Assembly: GCA_022616435.1 (NCBI GenBank)
Contig: JAKEET010000059.1
Location: 1 to 50,422 of the forward strand
Length of the DNA stretch: 50,422 nucleotides
Reading direction: 5' to 3'
Source: Gemmataceae bacterium
GTDB lineage: Bacteria; Planctomycetota; Planctomycetia; Gemmatales; Gemmataceae
This document shows, piece after piece, positions 16,544 to 24,889 of this stretch. The notes below the pieces were generated by a model, which saw only the letters and a program-made list of their open reading frames with translations, was not told the origin of the DNA and ran no database searches. The position numbers and the translations under genes were made by a program. Positions within the stretch are counted from its first letter, which is position 1. The number at the start of each line of letters is the position of its first letter.

Positions 16544-17422
16544 ATGCCCTCTCGCGCGGCCACCGAGTATCGCTACGAAAAACTGACCTGGCCCGAAATC
16601 AACGACGCCGTCGAACTGGGCAAGGTCTGCCTGGTGCCCTGCGGCGCCGTCGAGCAGCACGGGCCGCACCTGCCGCTCGACGTCGATCTTGTCTGCCCCG
16701 GCGGCGTGGCGGCCGGCGCCGGCAAGCTCGTCCCGGACAAGCTGCTGGTGTTGCCGATCGTCGCCTACGGCTACACCGGCCACGTCATGGACTTTCCCGG
16801 CACCATCAACAACGACTTCGAGCACTTCATGCACCACGTGCTCGACATCACCAAGTCGCTGGCCTACCACGGCTTCAAGAAGATCATCCTGCTCAACGGC
16901 CACGGTTCCAACTGGCCGAACCTCGACCTGGTCGCCCGCCGCACCAACCTGGAAACCGACGCCGAATGCGCGCCGATCTGCTGGTGGAACCTGCTCACGG
17001 TGGACAAGAACTTCCTGCCGCGCTGGCGGCAGAGCAAGTTCCCCGGCGGCTGCGCCCATGCCTGCGAGCTGGAAACGTCGATGTACCTGTATCTCGACGG
17101 CGACAATGTCCGCAAGGACCAGATCAAGAACGGCACGATCAGCTTCAACGACGAGGACAGCCCGTTCACCTGGGTCGATCTGTACGGCGCCGGCCCGGCC
17201 ACCATCATCTCGTGGACGAGCAGTTACTCGGAGACCGGCGTGCTGGGCGAGGCGGAGCTGGCGACGGCGGAAAAAGGCAAGCAGGCCTACGAGGAAGCGG
17301 TCAAGCAACTTGTGCGCTTCGTGACGTGGTTCAAAGACCGGCCCAAGGACCAGCGCCGCGATCGCCATCGCCGGCCGCCGACCATGCCGATTCCATGGGG
17401 GCAGAGGGGGGTGAAAGAATAA
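16544..17422 (+). CDS. Creatininase family amidohydrolase
   Basis: 292 residues. The metal-binding motifs of the creatininase/MftE-like family are present: GAVEQHGPHLPLDVD at ~34-48 (Glu, His and Asp ligands), NGHGSN at ~118-123 (His ligand) and HACELETS near 176 (Glu ligand). Members hydrolyse cyclic or linear amide bonds (creatinine, formamides, mycofactocin precursor); the substrate here cannot be read. The ATG at 16544 was chosen over an in-frame TTG at 16532 because GGAG sits six bases before it. The C-terminal ~25 residues are Arg/Pro-rich and outside the family core. Confidence 0.9.
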   Translation: MPSRAATEYRYEKLTWPEINDAVELGKVCLVPCGAVEQHGPHLPLDVDLVCPGGVAAGAGKLVPDKLLVLPIVAYGYTGHVMDFPGTINNDFEHFMHHVLDITKSLAYHGFKKIILLNGHGSNWPNLDLVARRTNLETDAECAPICWWNLLTVDKNFLPRWRQSKFPGGCAHACELETSMYLYLDGDNVRKDQIKNGTISFNDEDSPFTWVDLYGAGPATIISWTSSYSETGVLGEAELATAEKGKQAYEEAVKQLVRFVTWFKDRPKDQRRDRHRRPPTMPIPWGQRGVKE

Positions 17423-17484
17423 TAATCCCTGGAAATCGACACGAAAATTGCTGAATAATACTTACTTCGTTTCATGTTATTGGC

Positions 17485-17490
17485 TATAAT
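17485..17490 (+). promoter_or_regulatory. Promoter of the antitoxin/PIN-toxin operon
   Basis: A perfect TATAAT lies 46 bp before the antitoxin ATG in an AT-rich stretch (17420-17500) that stands out from its GC-rich surroundings. A weak -35-like TTACTT (17462-17467) is spaced by 17 bp. Confidence 0.55.
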
Positions 17491-17536
17491 GATGTTGCGG
17501 ATTGGCTTGCGATATCGTCGCGACAAGGAGAGAACA

Positions 17537-17815
17537 ATGCAAAAGAGCATCTCGTTTCCTCGAAGCGTAGCGCGGAAGATTCTCGAGCACGGGGCAAAGG
17601 GTGAAAAAAGAGTAGTCGTCGTCCTGCGTAATGGCCGACCATCGACGGTTAGAAACTTCGACAAATATCTCGCCCAAATGGACCTGCCAAAACAAGTGAA
17701 GCCGTGGGAAAAGCGAAAGGGGAAACCCGGCCTGGCGGACAGCTTAGGGGCCATTGACGCCGCCCCGCCGCAGCCGCTAACTCGGGCCAGCATGTATGAC
17801 ATGGACGAGGACTAA
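17537..17815 (+). CDS. Antitoxin of a PIN-type toxin-antitoxin pair
   Basis: 92 residues, beginning MQKSISFPRSVARKILEHG. A basic first half contains VVVVLRNGRPSTVRNFDKYL, which resembles the Phd-like pattern where a strand with 'NGRP' precedes a helix; the second half is Pro-rich and ends acidic (MYDMDED), as expected for a toxin-neutralising tail. AAGGAG at 17525-17530, six bases before ATG, decides the start; the longer in-frame extension to 17474 crosses the promoter. It lies 3 bp ahead of the PIN toxin gene. Calling it an antitoxin rests mainly on this context. Confidence 0.72.
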   Translation: MQKSISFPRSVARKILEHGAKGEKRVVVVLRNGRPSTVRNFDKYLAQMDLPKQVKPWEKRKGKPGLADSLGAIDAAPPQPLTRASMYDMDED

Positions 17816-17818
17816 GTA

Positions 17819-18289
17819 ATGGCCCTGGCGTTGCTGGACACCAATGTCCTGGTCTACTTCGCCTACCGAAGCGCGCCGCTGCATAAGGAGGCGGAAACAC
17901 TACTCGAACGCGGCTTGCGCAAACGTGGAGTGTTTTGCATCGCTCCGCAGAACCTGGTGGAATTTGCGGCCGTGGTCACGCGTCGCCGGCGCGGTGAACC
18001 TGTCTTGCCGGCGGAGGCGCTCATCCGCATGACGGATACTTTCTATCGTTCCCGCACATTGACAAAAATCTATCCGCGCCGCGGCACGGTCATGCGCGCT
18101 ATCCGGGAAGGGAACGCCTTGGAAGTCTACGGCTCCGCATGGTACGATCTGTTTCTTGCCGTGACCATGCGTGATGCGGGAGTGCGGGCCATCGTCACCG
18201 AGAACGCCGCCGATTTCCGGCGAATACCCTTTGTCACCGCCTATGGAATCGAGGAAGCTGCCAAGAACGAAAACCTCATCGGACCATGA
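17819..18289 (+). CDS. PIN-domain ribonuclease toxin (VapC-like)
   Basis: 156 residues. PIN acidic residues are visible: Asp7 in LLDTNVLVYF, Glu48 in NLVEFAAVV, Asp110 in WYDLFLAVTM and the terminal VTENAADF motif near 126-133. The family cleaves RNA in a Mg2+-dependent way and is neutralised by the adjacent antitoxin. The gene follows its antitoxin by 3 bp and its TGA overlaps the ATG of the GNAT gene by 4 nt, which is odd for a toxin and puts the acetyltransferase under the same promoter. A GNAT downstream could be incidental. Confidence 0.88.
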   Translation: MALALLDTNVLVYFAYRSAPLHKEAETLLERGLRKRGVFCIAPQNLVEFAAVVTRRRRGEPVLPAEALIRMTDTFYRSRTLTKIYPRRGTVMRAIREGNALEVYGSAWYDLFLAVTMRDAGVRAIVTENAADFRRIPFVTAYGIEEAAKNENLIGP

Positions 18290-19281
18290 CTTGTCGAAGT
18301 CTTGATATCCATGCCGCGCGCCCCGACGAATGGCCGGCAGCGTTCGCCCTGGCGCTTCGGCACGTTCCCGACGACGAGCGGCCCACGCGCATCGCCAACG
18401 CCCTGACGCTGCTGGCGGAGGGGGAGATCGATCCGGCCGGCATCTTCGTCGCCCGGTCAGACACCGGCCTTGCCGGCGTGCAGGTGTGCATCCCGTTGCG
18501 CGGGGCCAGCGGCCTCGTGTGGCTGCCGCAGCTTGATCCTGCCTGTCCCGATCGCGATATCGCGAATCGATTGGTGGCCACGGCACTCGGCTGGCTGCGC
18601 CACGGCGGCGCCAAGCTGGCACAGGCCATGTTGCCGCCCAGCGATCTGCAATACGCGGGCGCGCTGATCCAATGCGGTTTTCGGCACGTCACGCAGCTCG
18701 TTTATCTGCGTCACGACCTGGAGCAAGTGCCGCCCGTGCCCTCCGCGCCGGCGCTGCGCCTGGAGCCGTTTGCGCCGGCGAACGCCGCCGTGTTCGCGCG
18801 GACCCTGGAGCGCACCTACGACGACACGCTGGATTGCCCGGAGTTGAACGGCGTCCGCACCACGGACGAGATCCTCGACGGCCATCGCGGCCAAGGGGCC
18901 TGGCATCCGGAAACCTGGTGGCTGGTCCACGTCGATGACGGGCCCGGCGCTCATGCGCCAGGCTCTCATGCGCCAGGCGCTGATGCGGCAGGCGCTGCGC
19001 CGGCCGGCGTCGTCCTGCTCAGCGAATTCCCCGAGGGCTACGGCTGGGACCTGTCGTATTTCGGCGTCGTCCCGGAGCATCGACGCCGCGGCCTCGGTCG
19101 CGCGATGCTGGTCCGAACGATGCACGTCGTTCGCGACGCGTACGGATTGCCGCTTCACCTGGCGGTGGATCGGCGCAACGCGCCGGCGCGGCGGATGTAC
19201 GAGGGCCTCGGGTTCCACACGACCGGCGTCCGCGAGGTGCTGTTGCACTTGTTTTCGACGCCGGCGGCAAGGCCGGCGTGA
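18286..19281 (+). CDS. GNAT acetyltransferase, two-domain
   Basis: 331 residues. The first half (about 1-145) looks like a degenerate GNAT domain. The second half is canonical: YFGVVPEHRRRGLGRAML at ~258-274 includes the R/Q-x-x-G-x-G/A acetyl-CoA loop, followed by LHLAVDRRNAPARRMYEGLGF, the usual C-terminal Asn and Tyr motif. Residues ~221-240 are four pentapeptide repeats (GAHAP, GSHAP, GADAA, GAAPA) that interrupt the domain between two strands. Substrate unknown. The start overlaps the stop of the PIN toxin gene (ATGA). Confidence 0.88.
   Translation: MTCRSLDIHAARPDEWPAAFALALRHVPDDERPTRIANALTLLAEGEIDPAGIFVARSDTGLAGVQVCIPLRGASGLVWLPQLDPACPDRDIANRLVATALGWLRHGGAKLAQAMLPPSDLQYAGALIQCGFRHVTQLVYLRHDLEQVPPVPSAPALRLEPFAPANAAVFARTLERTYDDTLDCPELNGVRTTDEILDGHRGQGAWHPETWWLVHVDDGPGAHAPGSHAPGADAAGAAPAGVVLLSEFPEGYGWDLSYFGVVPEHRRRGLGRAMLVRTMHVVRDAYGLPLHLAVDRRNAPARRMYEGLGFHTTGVREVLLHLFSTPAARPA
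18946..19005 (+). repeat. Four 15-bp tandem units inside the GNAT gene
   Basis: Units GGCGCTCATGCGCCA, GGCTCTCATGCGCCA, GGCGCTGATGCGGCA and a degraded GGCGCTGCGCCGGCC follow one another. Each contributes five residues to the loop in the second GNAT domain. The length being a multiple of three keeps the frame open. Confidence 0.85.
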
Positions 19282-19297
19282 CCCTGGTCTCATTGCG

Positions 19298-19708
19298 TCA
19301 AGATTCGGCAGGCATTTTCACGGTCAGCACCAGGCAGGGCGCATGGCGCACGATTTGTTCCGCCACGCTCCCCATGAGCAAGCGCCGCAGGCCGGTGCGG
19401 CCGTGGGTCCCCATGACAATAAGGCCGCACTTGGTTTCGCGGGCGACGCGGAGAATCTCGTTGACGGGATCGCCCTCTTCAAGGCGGCGCTCGAACAGGA
19501 TGTTCGGAGCCGGCGCTTCCACGCGGTGCAACGCTGCCGCGGCTTCTTCCCGGTAGCCGGTCTTTTCCTGGACTAGCGGCACCGGCATCGCGTGCAGGAC
19601 GATCAGGCGCGCGCCTTCGTCGCGTGCCAGCGACCCGGCCAGTTGCAGGGCGTAGGCGGCGTCCTTGGAGAAATCCGTCGCCAGGAGGATGGTCTTGTTG
19701 GTGAGCAT
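19298..19708 (-). CDS. Universal stress protein, UspA family
   Basis: 136 residues. It opens with KTILLATDFSKDAAYALQLA (the Asp of the ATP-binding fold) and ends with the diagnostic MGTHGRTGLRRLLMGSVAEQ loop (G-2x-G-9x-G-S), so it belongs to the ATP-binding UspA class. Expected to act as a cytoplasmic stress or energy-state responder. The ATG at 19708 is set by GAGGATCCC just upstream; the longer frame to 20005 would run into the noncoding gap. It converges with the GNAT gene (16-bp gap) and lies 209 bp downstream of the M48 protease gene. Confidence 0.93.
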   Translation of the reverse strand: MLTNKTILLATDFSKDAAYALQLAGSLARDEGARLIVLHAMPVPLVQEKTGYREEAAAALHRVEAPAPNILFERRLEEGDPVNEILRVARETKCGLIVMGTHGRTGLRRLLMGSVAEQIVRHAPCLVLTVKMPAES

Positions 19709-19917
19709 GGGATCCTCGCTTCCGGTTGGTTCATGGCATCGTACCGCCGAACGCTGCGGGGCCGATGCCCACGGTGGAGCAAGTCCAGTGCCGCTCGGCA
19801 AGCAAATGGACGCGAAGGCGTTCGCAAGAGTCATCAAAGGCTTGCAACGACCCGCCGGCGGGGTCCAACGTGCTGAATCGGACCACGGCTGTGCGACTAC
19901 GTCACCGTCTCGTGACA

Positions 19918-21153
19918 TCAGCGGCTGATTGCCTTCTTCCAGTCCACCGCCATCTGCATGCGTTCCACCGTCGGCGGATGCGTCGCGAACAACCACACGT
20001 TCCACGGCGTTGGGGCCACGTTGCCGATGTTGTCCTTGGCCAGCTTTCGCTCCGCGTCCATGAACTCGTCGGGCTGGCCCGCCAGCTCCAGGGCCATCAT
20101 GTCCGCCTGGCGTTCGAAATGCCGGCTCACGGCGCAGCTCAGCGGCATGGCGAGCCAGCTCCCCAGGAAGCCGGCCAGCAAGACGATCGCAAGTCCGGCC
20201 GGATCACTGGGGCCGTAGAGGCCGAAGCGGCCTTCCGCCCATTTCAGGATGCGTGACAGCACATACAAACCGGCCAGCAGGCCCAATCCCCCCAGCGCGA
20301 TGCCGATGACGATGTGATCGTGCAGCCAATGGCCCAGCTCATGCGCCAGCACCGATTCAACTTCGGGAAGCGTGTGCTTTTCGAGCAAGTTGTCGTACAG
20401 GACGATGCGCCGCGTTCCCGCGAAACCGGTGTAGTACGCGTTGGAATGCTTGCTCTGCGCGGACGCGTTCATCACCAGGATTTCGTCCAGCGGGACGTTG
20501 GCCTTCTGGACGAGGTCGTGCAACGGCCGCTCCCACTTCGCCCATTTGGTTTCCGAGATCGGCGTGAACGTGTTGAAGAGGGGCGCGACGACCACCGGCA
20601 ACACCAGCGCGAACAGCGCCGCCAGCACGACCGACCCGGCCGCCGCCGCGAGCCACCACCAGCGCGGCAGCCAGCGCAGCAAGAGATACAGTCCCACCAG
20701 CACGACCCCTTCCAGCACCGCCCGGACCGCCAGCGCGAGCAGATACTCGCTGAACCATGGGCCGAAGGGCCGCTCGGTCATGCCCCAGGCCCGCAGGTGC
20801 GCCCAGCGGCCGACATCGAGGGGAAAATCGAGGATCGCCAGGACCACGTAGTAGAGCGCTGCCAGGAGGAGAAGCGTGGGCAGCCACCAGCCGCGGGCGA
20901 GGCGGCGGCACCACGCCGTCGCGGCCGGACCGAGTCTCGTGAACACCAGCGCGAGCAGCAAGCCCAGCTCGATGAACGTGGTTCCCCACCAGAACAGCCG
21001 GCGTTCGAACGAGTGCTGCATGCCGTTGGCGATGACTTCGTCCGAGAATCCGGAGACCCGCGCCGTCTCGACCGCCGGCGGCCAGGGCACAAGCAAGGTG
21101 AGGGCCGCCAGTCCAACGAAGACGGCGACGATGATCGCTGGCAGTTGGCGCAT
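19918..21153 (-). CDS. M48 family membrane metalloprotease, Ste24/CAAX-protease-like
   Basis: 411 residues with an N-terminal hydrophobic segment, several membrane helices (about 55-72, 90-110, 135-160, 165-192) and two more at about 280-300 and 318-340. The zinc motif HELGH is at 271-275 and the third ligand is Glu347 in SRHFERQADMMAL. The protein ends with FATHPPTVERM, a usual M48 C-terminal mark. This matches the Ste24 group (peptidase M48 with an N-terminal membrane domain). Bacterial members probably act in membrane protein quality control. The gene lies 34 bp downstream of the DUF3179 gene and may be co-transcribed with it. Confidence 0.92.
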   Translation of the reverse strand: MRQLPAIIVAVFVGLAALTLLVPWPPAVETARVSGFSDEVIANGMQHSFERRLFWWGTTFIELGLLLALVFTRLGPAATAWCRRLARGWWLPTLLLLAALYYVVLAILDFPLDVGRWAHLRAWGMTERPFGPWFSEYLLALAVRAVLEGVVLVGLYLLLRWLPRWWWLAAAAGSVVLAALFALVLPVVVAPLFNTFTPISETKWAKWERPLHDLVQKANVPLDEILVMNASAQSKHSNAYYTGFAGTRRIVLYDNLLEKHTLPEVESVLAHELGHWLHDHIVIGIALGGLGLLAGLYVLSRILKWAEGRFGLYGPSDPAGLAIVLLAGFLGSWLAMPLSCAVSRHFERQADMMALELAGQPDEFMDAERKLAKDNIGNVAPTPWNVWLFATHPPTVERMQMAVDWKKAISR

Positions 21154-21187
21154 GGGATTGGAAGATTTCGGGAGTCTCGGACCGGCA

Positions 21188-22273
21188 TCATTCCTTGGAA
21201 TACACCGATGTCTCCGGATACTCCGCCGACCAGGCGAACCATCGGACTTGCGTGCTGTCGAGCCACGACAGCGTCCAGCCCTTCAGTTGGCCGCCGATGG
21301 CTCGCCCCGCGATGTCCCAGGTCGAACCGGTCTCCTTGTCCATGAACACGGCGCCCGGATGACCGGAATCCATGCGGCGTTGCAACGTCACCTTGCGGGG
21401 CGGCAGGACCGACTCGCCCTCGGGCAACGGCGTCCCCGGATTGGCCGGCGAGACGCCCGTCTTGTCGGGCCGTGGGGCCTGGAACTTGCGCGGCTGCTGG
21501 GCGATTGGTCGATATGCCCCTGCCGTCTTCGTGGCCGGTTCCCAGAGAACGACCAGCGGCTCACCGCCAAGTTCGTCCGCGATCAGCCCCTGCTTGCTGA
21601 GCCGTTCCAATGAATAGGCCCGGGCCGCTTTGCCCGTCCAGACGCCGAGCACCGTCTCGCCGGCGCCCAGCCGCGGGTCCGGTTGGCCGCGCGACCGCAC
21701 CGCGTCCGCGTTCGGCGTCGCCGGCAGGTCGACCGGCTGATACTTGTCGAACATGTGATAGGCGACGGCGTTGGGGTAGCGTTTCAGCCAATCGCCCCAG
21801 TCGCTCACCAACGTCGGCACGGGTTCGAGCCGCGTCCCCTTGTTCGGACCGGCGAAAGCCAGGCCCGACAAGCATGAGTAGAGCGTGCCGTCCTTGTGCC
21901 GCATCACCATGACGCCGTTGCGCCAGCCGTGGAAGCTGAACTCGAACGAGGGCGCGAACCCGCGCGCGAAGCCGGCGTCGGGATCGTGAACGAACACGCC
22001 GTAGCTGTCGCTGATGACGCGATACGGATTGAGGAAGAACCGATAGGGGATGGCGCCGCCGTCGGAATAGCCGCGAATCCAGGCCAGCACGCGGTCGTCG
22101 GCCCGCAGCTCCGCCTTGCGGCGTTTGGCCTCGTCGATGCAATGCGAGCAGTTGGGATTGACCAACGTCTGGAACGCCTTGGGCTTGACGATCAACGTGG
22201 CTTTGCTCGGCGGTTCTCCCGCGCCGGCGACGCCGGCGCCCAGCAACACGATGAGACATATCCAGCGCGGCAT
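21188..22273 (-). CDS. DUF3179 domain-containing secreted protein
   Basis: 361 residues from the ATG at 22273, which opens a signal peptide ending near GVAGAG. The N-terminal mature part contains a CSHC pair (NPNCSHCIDEAKRR), possibly a metal or redox site. The rest follows the DUF3179 pattern: YPNAVAYHMFDKYQP, a GVWTGKAARAYSLERL strand-helix unit, PLVVLWEP, MDKETGSTWDIAGRAIGGQL and TQVRWFAWSAEYPETSVY. The function of the family is unknown. It is the first gene of a possible two-gene unit with the M48 protease. Confidence 0.82.
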   Translation of the reverse strand: MPRWICLIVLLGAGVAGAGEPPSKATLIVKPKAFQTLVNPNCSHCIDEAKRRKAELRADDRVLAWIRGYSDGGAIPYRFFLNPYRVISDSYGVFVHDPDAGFARGFAPSFEFSFHGWRNGVMVMRHKDGTLYSCLSGLAFAGPNKGTRLEPVPTLVSDWGDWLKRYPNAVAYHMFDKYQPVDLPATPNADAVRSRGQPDPRLGAGETVLGVWTGKAARAYSLERLSKQGLIADELGGEPLVVLWEPATKTAGAYRPIAQQPRKFQAPRPDKTGVSPANPGTPLPEGESVLPPRKVTLQRRMDSGHPGAVFMDKETGSTWDIAGRAIGGQLKGWTLSWLDSTQVRWFAWSAEYPETSVYSKE

Positions 22274-22409
22274 CGCTGCACTCCCGAGGCTGCCGGCCAA
22301 CCGGGTTCATTCGCTCCCGGCGCGATCGGCATGACGAGCACTCTACCAGCGCGGGCCGGATCGTGCAATCGTCTCAACGGTTCAAGGGCTTGGTCGAATC
22401 GTGGTCCGC

Positions 22410-22437
22410 TTGTTCTTTCCGATGGTTCTCTTATAAT
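22410..22437 (+). promoter_or_regulatory. Promoter of rpmE
   Basis: TATAAT at 22432-22437 with TTGTTC at 22410-22415, spaced 16 bp, 38 bp ahead of the rpmE ATG. The -10 is perfect and the -35 matches in its first three bases. Confidence 0.6.
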
Positions 22438-22475
22438 GGCCTATCAGCACAGGAATCCGTTCCGTCGAGCCAAAC

Positions 22476-22712
22476 ATGAAGAAAGACATCCATCCCAAAT
22501 ACGAAGAGTGCACGGTCACCTGCGGGTGCGGCAACAAGTTCACCACGCGCAGCACCAAGAAGAACATCTCCGTCGAAATCTGCTCGGTGTGCCATCCGTT
22601 CTTCACCGGCAAGATGAAGTACGTGGACACCACCGGCCGCGTCGAGAAGTTCCAGCGCAAGTACAACTGGGACAAGCGCAAAGAGGACAAGAAGGCCGAA
22701 GCGGCCAAGTAG
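22476..22712 (+). CDS. rpmE: 50S ribosomal protein L31
   Basis: 78 residues. It starts [20 protein letters not shown] and carries the zinc-binding form of L31: cysteines at 16 and 18 of the TCGCG element and the [11 protein letters not shown] motif near 36-46. The family bridges the two ribosomal subunits at the central protuberance. The C-terminus is Lys/Glu-rich. A promoter lies just upstream and a strong terminator just after, so it can be a single-gene unit, followed by prfA as in many bacteria. Confidence 0.97.
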   Translation: MKKDIHPKYEECTVTCGCGNKFTTRSTKKNISVEICSVCHPFFTGKMKYVDTTGRVEKFQRKYNWDKRKEDKKAEAAK

Positions 22713-22727
22713 CTGCCTGGATTCGAC

Positions 22728-22762
22728 AGGGCAAAAGGAGCGCGCATCCTTTTGCCCTTTTT
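22728..22762 (+). terminator. Intrinsic terminator of rpmE
   Basis: A perfect 12-bp stem, AGGGCAAAAGGA at 22728-22739 with TCCTTTTGCCCT at 22747-22758, around a 7-nt loop, runs directly into TTTTTG. It separates rpmE from prfA. Confidence 0.93.
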
Positions 22763-22784
22763 GTTTGGACCGCCGGCGGCGAGC

Positions 22785-22826
22785 GCGAAACGGCAAGCCA
22801 GACCCCTGACTTGTGATTCCTGACCC
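22785..22826 (+). repeat. 14-mer copy 2 plus TGA-heptad array before prfA
   Basis: GCGAAACGGCAAGC (22785-22798) is followed after one base by heptads AGACCCC (22800-22806), TGACTTG, TGATTCC and TGACCC, the last running into the prfA ATG at 22827. There is no Shine-Dalgarno sequence in this stretch. Confidence 0.75.
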
Positions 22827-23927
22827 ATGTTGCCCGCGTTTGAGCAAGCGAAGGCGCGCCACGAAGAGCTGGAAAAGCAACTCGCCGATCCAGCCGTGAT
22901 CGCCGACCGCGCCCGCTACACGAGGGTCGCGAAAGAACACGGCTCGTTGACCAAGATGGTCAAGCCGTACCTGGAGTTCTTGCAGGTTGACGCCAACCTT
23001 CAACAGGCCAAGACGATGTTGACGGGCGCCGAAGGCGATGCCGACATGCAAGCCCTGGTGACGGAGGAGCTGGCGACGCTGGAGCCGCGCTACGACGCGC
23101 TCAAGAGCCGGCTCGAAGACATCCTGCTGGCCGGCGATGAGAACTACGACAGCGTCATCCTCGAAATCCGGGCCGGCACCGGCGGCGACGAGGCGGCCAT
23201 CTTCGCCGGCGACCTCTACCGGATGTACACGATGTACGCCCGCGCGCGCGGCTGGAAGGTCGAGGACATCTCGTTCAACCCCGGCGAACAGGGGGGCTAC
23301 AAGGAAATCGTCTGCAGCGTCGCCGGCGACGACGTCTATCAGATGCTCAAGTTCGAGAGCGGCGGCCATCGCGTCCAGCGCGTCCCCAAGACCGAGCAGC
23401 AGGGCCGCATCCATACCTCCGCCGCCACGGTGGCCGTGCTGCCGGAGCCGGACGAAGTGCAGATCGAAGTCAAGGACCAGGACATCGAATGGGAGCGGAT
23501 GCGGGCGGGCGGGGCCGGCGGCCAGCACGTCAACAAGACCGAAAGCGCCGTCCGCATCTGGTACAAGCGCGGCACCCCCGAGGAAATGGAAGTCAAGTGC
23601 CAGGACGAGCGCAGCCAGCACAAGAACTTCGAGCGGGCCATGCGCATCCTGCGCAGCCGGCTGTTCGAGCGCCAGCAGCAGCAGCTTCACAAGGCCCGCG
23701 CCGACGCCCGCAAAAGCCAGATCGGCTCCGGCGACCGCAGCGAGCGCATCCGCACCTACAACTTCCCGCAGAACCGCCTCACCGATCACCGCATCAACCT
23801 GACGCTCTACAAGCTGGACGCGATCGTGAACGGCGACTTGACGGAGATGCTGGAATCGTTGAAGAGCGAAGACAAGAAACGACGACTGGCCCAATCGGGC
23901 GATCTGTTCACGAAGGGCGGCGAGTGA
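22827..23927 (+). CDS. prfA: Peptide chain release factor 1
   Basis: 366 residues, normal for RF1. The GGQ motif that triggers peptidyl-tRNA hydrolysis is at ~231-233 in GAGGQHVNKTESAVRI. The stop-codon recognition motif is PKT at 187-189 (P-x-T class, RF1 rather than the SPF of RF2), so it should read UAA and UAG. The domain IV ending SERIRTYNFPQNRLTDHRIN is canonical. It precedes prmC, whose product methylates the Gln of GGQ, with a 77-bp gap. The ATG is preceded by TGA heptads rather than a ribosome binding site. Confidence 0.97.
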   Translation: MLPAFEQAKARHEELEKQLADPAVIADRARYTRVAKEHGSLTKMVKPYLEFLQVDANLQQAKTMLTGAEGDADMQALVTEELATLEPRYDALKSRLEDILLAGDENYDSVILEIRAGTGGDEAAIFAGDLYRMYTMYARARGWKVEDISFNPGEQGGYKEIVCSVAGDDVYQMLKFESGGHRVQRVPKTEQQGRIHTSAATVAVLPEPDEVQIEVKDQDIEWERMRAGGAGGQHVNKTESAVRIWYKRGTPEEMEVKCQDERSQHKNFERAMRILRSRLFERQQQQLHKARADARKSQIGSGDRSERIRTYNFPQNRLTDHRINLTLYKLDAIVNGDLTEMLESLKSEDKKRRLAQSGDLFTKGGE

Positions 23928-23950
23928 TTTCCTGGCGCTGTCAAGCGAGT

Positions 23951-24003
23951 GCGAAACGGCAAGCCACACGACGCGGTCGTCCTGACTCCTGACCCCTGAT
24001 TCC
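23951..24003 (+). repeat. 14-mer copy 3 plus TGA-heptad array before prmC
   Basis: GCGAAACGGCAAGC (23951-23964) is followed by an 18-bp spacer and three heptads, TGACTCC, TGACCCC and TGATTCC (23983-24003), one base short of the prmC ATG at 24005. Same architecture as the block before prfA. Confidence 0.75.
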
Positions 24004-24004
24004 T

Positions 24005-24889
24005 ATGGCCGAACAGACCTGGACGCTCGGCGCCCTCCTCGACTGGACCGCCAAGCACCTGTCGCAGAAGGGGATCGAGTATCCCCGTCTGGACGCCGAA
24101 GTCCTGCTCGCCCATGCGGCCGGGTGCAAGCGCATCGACCTGTATGGCACGCGCTTCGCCGACGTCGCCACCGCCGAACAACGCCAGAAGTACCGCGAGT
24201 TGATCCAGAAGCGCATCGAAGGCTGCCCGGTCGCCTACCTGGTCGGCAACAAGGAGTTTTTTGGCCTGGGCTTCACGGTCACGCCGGCCGTGCTGATTCC
24301 GCGGCCGGACACCGAGCATGTCGTCATGGAATGCGTGGCGCTGGCCAAGCCGGCGGCGGCCAAGTCCGCGCCGGCGCCGCGGATTGTCGATATCGGGACC
24401 GGGTCGGGCAACCTCGCGGTCACGCTGGCTCGGGAGCTTCCTCAAGCCGCGGTGACGGCCATCGACCGCAGCCCCGACGCCCTGGCCGTGGCCCGGCACA
24501 ATGCCTCCAGGCACGGCGTGGCAGAGCGCATCCGGTTTCTCGAAGGCGATCTGTTCGGGACCCTGCCGCCCGATGAGCGTTTCGATTTCGTGGTCAGCAA
24601 CCCGCCGTACATTCCGCATGACGAGATCGCCAAGCTCCCGGTCGGAGTCAGGAGCTACGAGCCGCACCAAGCCCTGGACGGCGGCCCGGACGGTTTCGCG
24701 GTCTTCCGGCGGCTGGTCGAGGAAGGGCGCTCGCGGCTGCATCCGGGAGGCTGGCTGATTGTCGAGATCGGCGCTCCGCAGGAAGCAACCGCCCGGCAGC
24801 ACGTGGAAGCGATGCCCGACTATGAATTGGCGGCGACGGTGCGCGACTATTCCGGGCATCCGCGGGTGCTGAAGGCGCGGCGCAGGTGA
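24005..24889 (+). CDS. prmC: Peptide chain release factor N5-glutamine methyltransferase
   Basis: 294 residues. An N-terminal helical domain is followed by VLIPRPDTEHVV (~96-107), the SAM-binding VDIGTGSGNLAVTLA (~128-142) and the glutamine-recognition motif NPPYIP (199-204). It methylates the Gln of the GGQ loop in release factors using S-adenosylmethionine. Placement directly after prfA matches the common prfA-prmC arrangement. The start at 24005 gives the expected family N-terminus. Confidence 0.96.
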   Translation: MAEQTWTLGALLDWTAKHLSQKGIEYPRLDAEVLLAHAAGCKRIDLYGTRFADVATAEQRQKYRELIQKRIEGCPVAYLVGNKEFFGLGFTVTPAVLIPRPDTEHVVMECVALAKPAAAKSAPAPRIVDIGTGSGNLAVTLARELPQAAVTAIDRSPDALAVARHNASRHGVAERIRFLEGDLFGTLPPDERFDFVVSNPPYIPHDEIAKLPVGVRSYEPHQALDGGPDGFAVFRRLVEEGRSRLHPGGWLIVEIGAPQEATARQHVEAMPDYELAATVRDYSGHPRVLKARRR

